Shown here: positions 1 through 6,645 of the stretch, one piece after another
How positions within the stretch are numbered: position 1 is the stretch's first letter
Layout: the number at the start of each line of letters is the position of its first letter
DNA from: Candidatus Rifleibacteriota bacterium
Lineage (GTDB): Bacteria > Riflebacteria > Ozemobacteria > Ozemobacterales > Ozemobacteraceae
Length of the DNA stretch: 11,545 bases
Assembly (NCBI GenBank): GCA_029560455.1
Contig: JAKQKW010000072.1
Location: 1-11,545 of the forward strand
Direction: 5' to 3'
Made by a program: the position numbers and the translations under genes
Notes under the pieces: generated by a model
Database searches by the model: none
What the model saw: only the letters and a program-made list of their open reading frames with translations
What the model was told of the DNA's origin: nothing

Positions 1-469
1 TGGCGGCATCGAGCAGTTTCTGGGCATTTTCGATGTTTTCGCGGGCTTCATCAACCAGACCGGTCATGACCAGCGCCCGGTGAAAGGCGCGTGAAACCTG
101 GCTCATTATCAGCCAGCGGGTGGCGTCCTTTTCGAGATGGCTGAGGCCGACCTGCGCTTCTGCCAGAGCTTTTTTTGCTCTGACAACGCGGGCATTCTGA
201 AGCGGCACAGAAAATTCAATCGTGGTTTCGAGTTCATCAAAACCTGATTTGCCGCCGAAGTTTTCGGTCGAAATTTCAAGACTGCTCGGGCCTTTTGCCG
301 ATGCGTCGACTGTTTCAAGTTCACGGGCGATGATGTTGAGACCGTGCAGCTTCAATGAAGGGTGCTGCTCGGCTGTATCGAGTGCTTCAGGCAGAGTCAG
401 TGCCTGACATGACGATGAGACAACCTGTAGAATGAGAATAAAAATGAAACGGCGCAGAAAAATGCGCAT
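1..469 (-). CDS. TolC-family outer membrane efflux protein, CusC/CzcC-like (partial, N-terminal 156 residues)
   Basis: Reading from an ATG at 469 gives a signal peptide (basic MRIFLRRF, then a hydrophobic stretch to about residue 20) followed by the TolC-family N-terminal pattern: LTLPEALDTAEQHPSL, an alpha-helical segment with ENFGG, and a second repeat that starts with sequential Ala/Glu/Leu-rich helices (ARVVRAKKALAEAQ). The start is set by a strong GGAGG about six bases upstream. The frame runs off the window edge, so roughly two thirds of a usual TolC protein is missing. TolC proteins are trimeric outer-membrane/periplasmic channels that receive substrates from an inner-membrane pump. 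The gene follows a His/Cys-rich exported protein by 42 bases and probably shares its promoter, which favours a heavy-metal RND system (CusCBA/CzcCBA type); the pump genes would lie outside the window. Family is fairly sure, metal substrate is inferred. Confidence 0.8.
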   Translation of the reverse strand, partial: MRIFLRRFIFILILQVVSSSCQALTLPEALDTAEQHPSLKLHGLNIIARELETVDASAKGPSSLEISTENFGGKSGFDELETTIEFSVPLQNARVVRAKKALAEAQVGLSHLEKDATRWLIMSQVSRAFHRALVMTGLVDEARENIENAQKLLDAA

Positions 470-511
470 AAATACCTCCGCTTTGCTTTTCAGTTAAAAA
501 GTGTTTCTGAG

Positions 512-862
512 TCAGCAGGCGGGGTTGATCGGCGGTTTGAAAAAGTCTTCTGTTATAAGAGGCAGAGCGAATGTGCTTCTGTCTGGTCTGAAAAATTCAA
601 TCGTGGCGATGTGAAGAAAATTGAAGCCGGCAGCACTGATAAAACTTGCACCCTGGCTGCATGAGAGGCTTGAACAGGTGTGGTGGTCTGAATGACAGTC
701 TTCGGCATGGCAGCCGCAGGCAAAGGCCTCAGTTGCGGCATGAGAATGCAGATTGCCGGTTTCGTGAAAAATTTCGTGCCCAACGCCCTGCAACAGTGTT
801 GCCACTGCCACAATCAGCAGCAGTGATGCGAAAACCCGGCACCAGCGACGAAAATGCTGCAA
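512..862 (-). CDS. Small His/Cys-rich exported protein, putative metal binding
   Basis: A 116-residue protein with a basic N-terminus and a hydrophobic segment at about residues 9-27 (signal peptide or single membrane anchor). Residues 29-68 are packed with potential metal ligands: His 29, 33, 39, 41, 52, 57, 60, 61 and Cys 49, 51, 56, 63, 68; a last Cys is the C-terminal residue. I do not recognise a named family. The start is a TTG at 862, chosen because GGAG sits six bases upstream and there is no in-frame ATG that keeps the signal segment. An extended -10 promoter lies just upstream, and the next gene is a TolC/CusC-like channel 42 bases downstream. By context it is probably a periplasmic metal-binding or metal-sensing accessory of an efflux operon. 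Such small ligand-rich proteins often lead RND metal-efflux operons, but the function here is inference. Confidence 0.6.
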   Translation of the reverse strand: MQHFRRWCRVFASLLLIVAVATLLQGVGHEIFHETGNLHSHAATEAFACGCHAEDCHSDHHTCSSLSCSQGASFISAAGFNFLHIATIEFFRPDRSTFALPLITEDFFKPPINPAC

Positions 863-891
863 AACTTTCTCCTGAAATAATTCTAACGCAA

Positions 892-900
892 ATTATAGCA
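892..900 (-). promoter_or_regulatory. Extended -10 promoter for the His/Cys-rich protein-TolC unit
   Basis: On the minus strand a perfect TATAAT (892-897) is preceded by TGC, giving the extended -10 form TGN-TATAAT. No good -35 hexamer stands 16-18 bases upstream, which is typical of extended -10 promoters. Transcription would start about 25 bases before the TTG start at 862, leaving a short leader with the GGAG ribosome site. The rest of the 863-1093 gap shows only a possible weak terminator for the preceding Fe-S gene and a small hairpin (AGCAGT, four-base loop, ACTGCT) near 968-983. Confidence 0.55.
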
Positions 901-1007
901 GATAAATCGCAAAAAATGGCTGCTTTAATTAAAGATGAAACATTTTGATGAAAGCCGCATTGAACGAGCAGTTTTGACTGCTGCCAGACTCCGGACTCCG
1001 AACTGTC

Positions 1008-1031
1008 AAAAAAGTCGAGGCAATCTGCCGA
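1008..1031 (-). terminator. Possible weak intrinsic terminator after the Fe-S protein gene
   Basis: About 63 bases beyond the stop of the Fe-S gene, the minus strand has a short hairpin (TCGGCA, loop GAT, TGCC plus a two-base bulge and GA) followed by a C and six T residues. The stem is short and bulged, so this would be a weak terminator. It is the only T-run with a preceding stem in the gap. Confidence 0.3.
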
Positions 1032-1093
1032 TTCTTGAATTTTTCTGCAGTTTATTGTCTTTTCAGGGCCATCATCTCTGTATCGCCAGATTA

Positions 1094-2386
1094 TCAGCGA
1101 TAATATTGTTTTTCAAATCGCTCTGACAGAAATGCCAGATATCTTGATTTGATCTGCTTGTTAGCCAGAATCCGCTTGACCGGCGGCAGGCTGAAAATTG
1201 CACCCAGAACGGCGGCGAGAGCTCTATGGTGCCATAACACACGATTGTCAAAGATGAAATTCTGCAATTTGCCTCTCTCGATAGCCATTAAAACTCTTAA
1301 ATGTGTGCCATTGACCGGGGTAATAACTCTTTTATCTCTGGCTTTAAGATCGATGCAGTCACGCGCTCTATTTTTAAAACAAAGGCCGCACCCAAGGCAT
1401 GTATCAACATTAATCCTGGCGACTTTCCGCAGCGGCGACTCGGGATCTTCAGCAGATACCAGGCTTATGCTTTCAACCGGGCAGAACCTGACGCATTTGC
1501 CGCAGCCGACGCATTTGTTTTTGATAATTTCAGGCAGAAAATTGGTTGTGTGAACCGGATGAAGAATGGCAAACCTTTTGGCTGCCAGCAGGGCTTCACA
1601 GCAACAGCCGCAGCAATTACAGATAAAGTTTACCTTTTCCCTGACATTCTCGCCGAATTGAACAAGATTGTTGTCGTAGGCCTGTTGAAGAAGAGCAAAA
1701 CACTCTTTTTTGCTTATTCTTTTCGCATTGCCGTGCCGGATCAACGAGTCGGCAGCTGTATTGAACGTCATGCATATATCCATTGGCGCAGAACAGGCCC
1801 GGTCAAGATGCAGCATTTTGTGCCGGCAATAGCACATGCCGACTGCCAGTGCCGAAGCGGTTTCGATTACTTCTGAGGCCTTTTCGTAATCGAGAACCAT
1901 CAGGTTGCTCTTTTGTGCGACAGCCTGTTCGTTAACAAAGACCCGCCCCAGTTTCGTTTCGCCTTCGGTAAAAAGCTCTTTGATGAAGTCTTCTTCAACG
2001 TTCAGATACTGAAAGAACAGCTCACTCAGAGCCTTCTGGTCAATATCTGAACGGACACGCATCAGAGAAAATTCAAAAAATCCGGCCATGGGCGGGGGAA
2101 GTGCGTAGAGGGTGTCTCTGCCATGCGCCATGTCGACCAGCAAGCCCTTGTCGGCAAGGCTTTCCAGAATATTTCTGGCTTTCACTTCCGACATTCCCCA
2201 GATTAATCCAGCTTTTTTGGCTGTGAATGGCTTTATCGGCAAAGCGGCTACCAGGCCAGCTTCTTTTTCCTTGAAAAGTATCTGCAGGATTTTGTAGAGC
2301 AGATCAGATTCATGAGCACCCTGCGGGTAGAGGTTCAATCTGTCTACCAATGCTGCAAAACCGGCTTTTACGGTGTGATGAGCCAT
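1094..2386 (-). CDS. Multi-[4Fe-4S] protein with winged-helix-like N-terminal domain
   Basis: A 430-residue cytoplasmic protein. Residues about 25-95 look like a helix-turn-helix/winged-helix fold (PFTAKKAGLIWGMSEVKARNILESLADKGLLVD). A conserved central part follows, with PPPMAGFFEFSLMRVR (98-112), CYCRHKM (C185, C187; further C198 and C205) and a striking CNCCGCCC cluster (C256-C263). A C-terminal ferredoxin-like part has CVGCGKCVRFCP (292-303) and CLGCGLC with a displaced fourth Cys (330-344). It matches a family of 4Fe-4S proteins I recall from anaerobes; no biochemical role is established that I know of. The start at 2386 is preferred over a GTG at 2449 because GAGGAGAAGG lies just upstream. 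The gene sits 196 bases after arsG, so it may be the last gene of the ars unit or independent. Confidence 0.8.
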   Translation of the reverse strand: MAHHTVKAGFAALVDRLNLYPQGAHESDLLYKILQILFKEKEAGLVAALPIKPFTAKKAGLIWGMSEVKARNILESLADKGLLVDMAHGRDTLYALPPPMAGFFEFSLMRVRSDIDQKALSELFFQYLNVEEDFIKELFTEGETKLGRVFVNEQAVAQKSNLMVLDYEKASEVIETASALAVGMCYCRHKMLHLDRACSAPMDICMTFNTAADSLIRHGNAKRISKKECFALLQQAYDNNLVQFGENVREKVNFICNCCGCCCEALLAAKRFAILHPVHTTNFLPEIIKNKCVGCGKCVRFCPVESISLVSAEDPESPLRKVARINVDTCLGCGLCFKNRARDCIDLKARDKRVITPVNGTHLRVLMAIERGKLQNFIFDNRVLWHHRALAAVLGAIFSLPPVKRILANKQIKSRYLAFLSERFEKQYYR

Positions 2387-2506
2387 TGGAACCCTTCTCC
2401 TCAAAAACTCCAGTATTTTATCTGTGAAGCTGGCCTGCTTTAATCTCACTTCGATGAACAGCCATTCCTGACCGCCTGATTTCTTGTTTTTTGCCAGGCG
2501 TATAAA

Positions 2507-2584
2507 CTAAGCTTCGTCTTTAAGTTTAATCAGTTTTTCGTCTTTTTCAAACTTTATTGTTGTTTCTGTAACGGCCGGCGTTTC
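2507..2584 (-). other. Start-less 25-codon open frame directly after the arsG stop (possible +1 frame tail)
   Basis: Immediately after the arsG stop, the +1 frame reads ETPAVTETTIKFEKDEKL followed by IKLKDEA and a TAG stop. It looks like plausible coding sequence (charged, amphipathic, Lys/Glu-rich) but has no ATG, GTG or TTG start and a stop codon lies just upstream in its own frame. It could be a C-terminal tail of ArsG cut off by a single-base indel near the A4T4 run, a frameshift-decoded extension, or chance. The remaining part of the 2387-2582 gap shows only a long-loop inverted repeat (CGCCTG/CAGGCG) and no clear promoter. Confidence 0.3.
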
Positions 2585-3272
2585 AGTAAAATTTTATGCC
2601 GTAAATATGTGTGAGAGCGTAATAAAAACCGGCGATGATAAAAATAATGCCGGTGGCGCTTCTTACGTAAAACTCGATCTTATTAAGGCTGTTGAAGGCT
2701 TTTCCGAGCCATTTGCTGCTGAAGGCGATGAGAAAGGCAAAAATGACTACCGGAATTGCGGTGCCAATGCCATATAATGCCGGCAGTAAAAGAACTGAAT
2801 TGTTGTTAACTGCAAGCGGAATCAGGGCGCCAAAGAACAGACCGGCTGAAACCGGGCAGAAAGAAAGCGCAAATAGAACGCCGAGCGGAAATGCGTAAAT
2901 GGCGCCGTGCTGTGAAGCTTTCTGTTGGATTCCTTCGCCGGCCATCTGAACGCTGATGCCCGAACCAATCAGGCCAAGCAGAATCATTCCCAGAACAATC
3001 AGCAACGGCCCGAGAATCTCATTGAGATATTTCTGCAGAAATCTTGAAAGCTCGCCGCTGGCAAGCGCGCCAGACGAAAGAAGGGCCCCCAGAGCCAGGT
3101 AGGCGACGGTGCGCCCGCTTGTGTAAAGCAGTCCTGAAAAGAGTATGGCAGCTTTGCTGTGAAACTGACGGCCGATAAATGAAATTGCCGCAACATTCGA
3201 AGCAAGGGGACACGGACTTACGGCGGTGAGAATGCCAAGCCATGCGGCAGTAGTTATGCTGACCCAGGTCAT
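2583..3272 (-). CDS. arsG: ArsG-like permease of the CcdA/DsbD/LysE-like superfamily
   Basis: A 229-residue protein with about six membrane segments. Two diagnostic motifs hold cysteines in membrane helices: SPCPLASNVAAISFIG (C21) and FCPVSAG (C139). This is the same arrangement as the redox-active cysteine pair of CcdA/DsbD electron carriers. The length and motifs fit the family named as aromatic aminobenzylarsenical efflux permease ArsG, known from Shewanella arsEFG. The ATG overlaps the arsF stop (ATGA), indicating translational coupling, and GGAGAAGG lies seven bases upstream. It is the last gene of the compact operon. It may export reduced aromatic arsenicals, pass electrons across the membrane to the thioredoxin-fold neighbours, or both; the sequence does not decide. 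A short coding-like stretch in the +1 frame follows the stop. Confidence 0.75.
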   Translation of the reverse strand: MTWVSITTAAWLGILTAVSPCPLASNVAAISFIGRQFHSKAAILFSGLLYTSGRTVAYLALGALLSSGALASGELSRFLQKYLNEILGPLLIVLGMILLGLIGSGISVQMAGEGIQQKASQHGAIYAFPLGVLFALSFCPVSAGLFFGALIPLAVNNNSVLLLPALYGIGTAIPVVIFAFLIAFSSKWLGKAFNSLNKIEFYVRSATGIIFIIAGFYYALTHIYGIKFY

Positions 3273-3772
3273 TTGCCTTCTCCACCTGTTTTTTCAAGGG
3301 CGCTTCTGACTGCATCGGCAACATAGACATCGAATTCTGCCGGCTTTTCAAGCAGTGGCCAGACTTCGTCGAGCCGCTTGAATTCAATTATTTCATTGCC
3401 CTGCATGACTGTAACCACTATACAGCTGGCGGCAACGTCAAATTTTTTCGCCAGTGCCTCGTTTTCCTGAAAATTTACCTCTTCCCAGAGGATTTTTTTC
3501 TGGTTCCAGGCTTGAGAAAAATCACGTTCAACCAGCTCTCTGGCCCTACTTTCAATGCTGTTGCAGGTTACACAGCGAAAGGTGGCGTGCATGTAAAAAA
3601 TCTTAACCAGTCGCTCAGGCGAAACCATGCCGCCATTGCTGGCGGCAAGCATTTCACCGTTGACGGTTCGCGAAACCACGCTGTGTCTGCCCAGTGAAAA
3701 ACCGATCGAAACCAGCACAAATGCCAGAAGCAGATTGGTAATCAGTTTTTTGTGGTTTTCGCTGAGCTGCAT
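3269..3772 (-). CDS. arsF: ArsF-like membrane-anchored thioredoxin-fold protein
   Basis: A 167-residue protein with one N-terminal membrane segment (about residues 10-28) and an exported domain. The domain has a thioredoxin-like CxxC (C67-V-T-C70, in FYMHATFRCVTCNSIE), a lone C117, and a C-terminal VADAVRSALEK helix. This resembles the family called nitrophenyl compound nitroreductase subunit ArsF, which is found next to arsG. A longer frame opens upstream to 3910, but the ATG at 3772 is chosen: it has GGAG nine bases upstream, lies four bases from the preceding stop, and starts directly before the membrane anchor. The stop overlaps the arsG start. In the known system ArsF takes part in reducing nitro-aromatic arsenicals; the substrate here is inferred from the family and neighbours. 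Confidence 0.75.
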   Translation of the reverse strand: MQLSENHKKLITNLLLAFVLVSIGFSLGRHSVVSRTVNGEMLAASNGGMVSPERLVKIFYMHATFRCVTCNSIESRARELVERDFSQAWNQKKILWEEVNFQENEALAKKFDVAASCIVVTVMQGNEIIEFKRLDEVWPLLEKPAEFDVYVADAVRSALEKTGGEGK

Positions 3773-3776
3773 GGAT

Positions 3777-4301
3777 TTATTCTCCGGCCGCTTCTTTTGG
3801 GGCGATCGGTTCATCGGCCGGGGCATCAGTCTTTGCTGTCTCACTGGCAGATGATGCTTCCGGGGTGCTGTTTGCGGCTGAGACCAGACCCAGTTCTGTG
3901 AACTTGGCAATTACGTCTTTTTCTGAGATAAAGCCGGTATTGCGATAAACTTCTTTGCCTTCGGCATTCAGAAATACCTGTGTCGGTATCGAACTGATTT
4001 CGTAGCTTTTGGCAAAAGTCTGATTTTCCGGCACCCAGACGTCGACAAATTCGGTTTTGAACTTATCGGCATGATTTGTCGCAAGGCTTTCAAGCACCGG
4101 TTCCATGGCTTTGCAGGCCTGGCATTGTTTTGAGCCGAAGTCAATTATGCGCGGCATTTTGGCTGTAGCGGGCTCTATAATCGTTGCGCTGGCGTTTATC
4201 TGCGCAACTGGAGCAGGTGTTTCCGGGGCGGCATTGCCGCATCCTGTAGAGAAAAACAGGAAAAAAGCGATCAATAAAAAGTTGATTTCAGTATGTTTCA
4301 T
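3777..4301 (-). CDS. Thioredoxin-fold lipoprotein
   Basis: A 174-residue protein with a lipoprotein signal: hydrophobic core then FSTGC, with the lipidated Cys at residue 21. A Pro/Ala-rich linker leads to a thioredoxin domain (about 48-140) with the active site GSKQCQACKAM (C60, C63) and the cis-proline motif SIPTQ. The C-terminal 30 residues are an Ala/Glu/Pro-rich, low-complexity tail. CQAC is a variant of the classic CGPC, which suggests a reductant of specific partners. AAGGAAA before the ATG is a good ribosome site. The gene lies 15 bases after the zinc-binding protein gene and four bases before arsF. By context it could carry electrons from the CcdA-like ArsG to ArsF on the outer face of the inner membrane. 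It could correspond to ArsE of the arsEFG system, but I cannot confirm that. Confidence 0.8.
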   Translation of the reverse strand: MKHTEINFLLIAFFLFFSTGCGNAAPETPAPVAQINASATIIEPATAKMPRIIDFGSKQCQACKAMEPVLESLATNHADKFKTEFVDVWVPENQTFAKSYEISSIPTQVFLNAEGKEVYRNTGFISEKDVIAKFTELGLVSAANSTPEASSASETAKTDAPADEPIAPKEAAGE

Positions 4302-4316
4302 GACGTTTCCTTTGGC

Positions 4317-4694
4317 TTATTTGCACAGGCCCAGCAATTCTGAGGCGCTGGCACAGACTTTGTCGATCGAAACCTGACTGACCTCTGTCTGGCCTTTTTT
4401 AAAGCCAAGCTCAGTGATAGTAAGGTGCTTGAAGTTCTGCAGTCCCTTTTCTTCAAGAGTTTTTCTGGCGCAGCCAAGCGGGCAGCCATCGATCACCAGC
4501 ACCTTGTCAGCGCCTTCGGTACTTTTGATAAAGCCGCTGATATTGCCACCGATTCCGGCAAGGCACGACATCGCGCCTTTTTTGCTGCGACTGAGTTGTC
4601 TGGTAGCAAGATCTGCCAGTTCGCCGACATCGGCAGCGCCGGAGCATGTGTATAGTAAAGCAGGATTCCCGCCGCAGGCACAGACTTCAGACAT
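4317..4694 (-). CDS. Putative zinc-binding protein, Cys-rich (DUF1847-like)
   Basis: A 125-residue soluble protein without a signal peptide. It has eight cysteines: C5, C7, C17, C44, C71, C75, C114, C124, including the motifs VCACGG, YTCSGAADVGELADLATRQL, SCLAGIGG and VIDGCPLGC. These match the family annotated as putative zinc-binding protein (DUF1847), usually found beside ars-type permeases and small thioredoxins. AAGGAG precedes the ATG. It lies between the CPKC glutaredoxin-like gene and the thioredoxin lipoprotein in the same operon. The CxLGC and SGAADVGxLA motifs suggest bound metal or an Fe-S/thiolate site. A cytoplasmic arsenical- or metal-binding chaperone role is possible but unproven. 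Confidence 0.75.
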   Translation of the reverse strand: MSEVCACGGNPALLYTCSGAADVGELADLATRQLSRSKKGAMSCLAGIGGNISGFIKSTEGADKVLVIDGCPLGCARKTLEEKGLQNFKHLTITELGFKKGQTEVSQVSIDKVCASASELLGLCK

Positions 4695-4705
4695 TGTGTG
4701 TCTCC

Positions 4706-4936
4706 TTATTTGAGATGTTTTTTGATTTCTTCAACACCAGGCACCTTGCCAGCAAATTTAACATTGCCGTCAACGGCCAGAGCCGGGGTAATCATTACTC
4801 CAAAACCCATAATCTCGTTTATGTCTGTAACTTTTATCAGCTCATAGCTCAGGCCGAGTTCTTTCGCAGCCTGTTCGGCTTCTGCAGCCAGTTTGTGACA
4901 CTTCGGGCATCCGGTTCCGAGAATCTGAATTTTCAT
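4706..4936 (-). CDS. Small thioredoxin/glutaredoxin-like protein, TM0996/MTH895 type
   Basis: A 76-residue single-domain protein with MKIQILGTGCPKC (active-site C10-P-K-C13), the Tyr-Glu-Leu beta strand and the MITPALAVDG cis-proline segment. This is the pattern of the redox-active disulfide protein family (archaeal MTH895, TM0996). The frame opens further upstream, but the ATG at 4936 follows GGAGG by ten bases and begins exactly at the family N-terminus. It starts inside the spacer that follows the end of the arsP-type permease, overlapping no essential part of it. These small thioredoxins commonly accompany ArsP-type permeases. A cytoplasmic reductant role is likely; its partner is not shown by sequence. 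Confidence 0.85.
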   Translation of the reverse strand: MKIQILGTGCPKCHKLAAEAEQAAKELGLSYELIKVTDINEIMGFGVMITPALAVDGNVKFAGKVPGVEEIKKHLK

Positions 4937-4952
4937 TGTTACAAGACCTCCA

Positions 4953-6257
4953 TTAACTGAAAAATGTTCCAAACATTACGCCAAACAGCGTTGAAAAAAC
5001 TATGACCAGAGAAACAAAGGCAACGGTTTTTTTGGTGCCGAGAACGCTGCGGATAACCAGCATGTTCGGCAGGCTCAGCGCCGGGCCGGCCAGCAGCAGA
5101 GCTAAGGCCGGGCCTTTTCCCATGCCGCTGCCGATCAGGCCTTGAAGTATCGGCACTTCGGTCAGGGTCGCAAAATACATGAAAGCGCCGACAAACGAAG
5201 CAAGAAAATTCGCCATGATTGAGTTGCCGCCGACTGCCGCGTTGATCCATTCTGATGGAATAAGGCCCTCGTTGCCGACGCGACCGAGCAGAACGCCGGC
5301 AACGACAACGCCGGCGAGCAGCAGCGGCAGAATCTGCTTCGCAAAATCATAAGACGAGCTGAACCATTCTCCAAGCTCGCTTTCGTCAGTGCTGGTGAAT
5401 ATACTCAGGCCGAAAGTGCCGACAGTGAATGCGGCGAGCGGCGTTTCAGGAAACATGTAACCGGTGCCGGCAACGGCAGCGCCTGTTAATATGGCCTTCC
5501 AGGCTTTCAGACCAAACCAGCCCACCAGCATGACGCCGAGCGCAAAGCCTGATATTGAGGTCAGAACCCATTTCTGTTGATAGATATTGGCCCACAGGCC
5601 GGTTTCAGTCTGTGGCCTGCCCCAGTTGGCGAAGACCAGAACGAAGACCATCGAGGCAAAATACAGCGAATTCTGACAGAGAGTTCTTTTTACTTCAGGC
5701 TCAGGCATAAGCATCTGGGCTGCGGCCTTGGCTTCTTCCTCTTTGCGGAACAGCAGGTGCATGGAATAGCCGATGAAGACGCTGAGAAAAACAGCTCCGA
5801 AAGCACGGGCCATGCCCAGTTCCGGGCCAAGAATACGGGCGGTCAGAACGATGGCGAGCACGTTGATGGCGGGGCCGGAGTAAAGAAAGGCGCAGGCCGG
5901 GCCAAGACCGGCACCCATGCGGTAAATGCCGGCAAAAAGCGGCAGGATTGTGCATGAGCATACCGCGAGAATCGTGCCGGAAACGGCGGCAACGCCGTAT
6001 GCCAGTATTTTGTTGGCTTTGGCGCCGAGATATTTCATGACCGAAGCCTGGCTGACGAAAACGCCGATGGCGCCGGCGATGAAGAAGGCCGGTATCAGGC
6101 ACAGCAATACGTGTTCCTGCGCATACCATTTTACCAGGTGAAAAGCTTCGAGAACCGCATTGTCAAAGCGGGGTGTGCCGACCGGCAGGTAATAACAGAT
6201 CAAAAATATGACCGTTATCGTTAAAAAGCTTTTCCATTCATGTTTCCAGTAGTTCAT
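4953..6257 (-). CDS. arsP: ArsP-type permease (DUF318 family)
   Basis: A 434-residue inner-membrane protein with 10 or more hydrophobic segments. Family marks are AVCSCTILPLFAG (C100, C102), YSGPAINVLAIVLT in the first half, and the second-half mirror ATLTEVPILQGLIGSGMGKG and LLAGPALSLPNMLVI. It belongs to the predicted permease family that includes ArsP, an efflux permease for trivalent organoarsenicals in Campylobacter. The second-half position where many relatives have Cys (CTE) is TLTE here. The ATG overlaps the arsR stop (ATGA) with GGAG about ten bases upstream, so expression is coupled to the repressor gene. The ArsR regulator and ArsF/ArsG neighbours favour arsenical substrates, but relatives with other or unknown substrates exist. 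Confidence 0.8.
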   Translation of the reverse strand: MNYWKHEWKSFLTITVIFLICYYLPVGTPRFDNAVLEAFHLVKWYAQEHVLLCLIPAFFIAGAIGVFVSQASVMKYLGAKANKILAYGVAAVSGTILAVCSCTILPLFAGIYRMGAGLGPACAFLYSGPAINVLAIVLTARILGPELGMARAFGAVFLSVFIGYSMHLLFRKEEEAKAAAQMLMPEPEVKRTLCQNSLYFASMVFVLVFANWGRPQTETGLWANIYQQKWVLTSISGFALGVMLVGWFGLKAWKAILTGAAVAGTGYMFPETPLAAFTVGTFGLSIFTSTDESELGEWFSSSYDFAKQILPLLLAGVVVAGVLLGRVGNEGLIPSEWINAAVGGNSIMANFLASFVGAFMYFATLTEVPILQGLIGSGMGKGPALALLLAGPALSLPNMLVIRSVLGTKKTVAFVSLVIVFSTLFGVMFGTFFS

Positions 6258-6622
6258 GTGTGTTTGCTCCGTTTATTCTTTGGCTTCGGCACCGAAAGTT
6301 CAGGGGTGAGCTGCGAAACCTTATGTCTGGCGTCGTCGGCGACGGCAGTGCCGATACAACTGATAAAATCAGGCAGACAGCGCATGCGCAGGCGGTAAAA
6401 AACCTGTTGCCCGCGTTTTTCGTCTTCGACGAGGCCGGCGTTTTTCAAGACCAGCAGATGCTTTGACACGGTCGAGAAATCAGCTTTGACCGCGTCGACA
6501 AATTCGCAGACACATTTTTCGCCCTGCGCGAGTTCTTCTATGATGTAGAGGCGGGTTGGGTGCGCAAGAGCCTTTAACACTACGGTTTTAGCTTCTATCA
6601 GATGCCGCTGTTGCTGGTTCAC
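6254..6622 (-). CDS. arsR: ArsR/SmtB-family repressor
   Basis: A 122-residue winged-helix regulator. LKALAHPTRLYIIEEL is the family N-terminal signature, EKCVCEF (C37, C39) matches the CVC metal-site motif of ArsR, FSTVSKHLLVLKNAGLV (49-65) is the recognition helix, and GQQVFYRL is the wing. The third Cys of the E. coli site (ELCVCDLC) is replaced by Val here, while C82 and C89 lie in the last helix region. It starts with GTG at 6622, with GAGGT seven bases upstream. It is the first gene of the operon, directly behind a promoter overlapped by an inverted repeat, so autorepression and release by As(III), an organoarsenical or a similar soft metal is expected. The C-terminal tail is Lys-rich. 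Confidence 0.9.
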   Translation of the reverse strand: MNQQQRHLIEAKTVVLKALAHPTRLYIIEELAQGEKCVCEFVDAVKADFSTVSKHLLVLKNAGLVEDEKRGQQVFYRLRMRCLPDFISCIGTAVADDARHKVSQLTPELSVPKPKNKRSKHT

Positions 6623-6645
6623 AAATTACCTCGGTGTTGTCTGGT

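Noticed and set aside
935..1126. A 63-codon plus-strand open frame in the 863-1093 gap
   Set aside because: No ribosome site, no recognisable motif, and it runs into the end of the Fe-S gene on the other strand.
1301..1876. A 191-codon plus-strand open frame
   Set aside because: Antisense to the cysteine-rich Fe-S gene, whose motifs are unmistakable; no family signal in the plus-strand product.
3773..3910. N-terminal extension of ArsF to 3910
   Set aside because: It would overlap the thioredoxin lipoprotein gene by over 130 bases and put 46 odd residues before the membrane anchor; the ATG at 3772 has a good GGAG and lies four bases after the lipoprotein stop.
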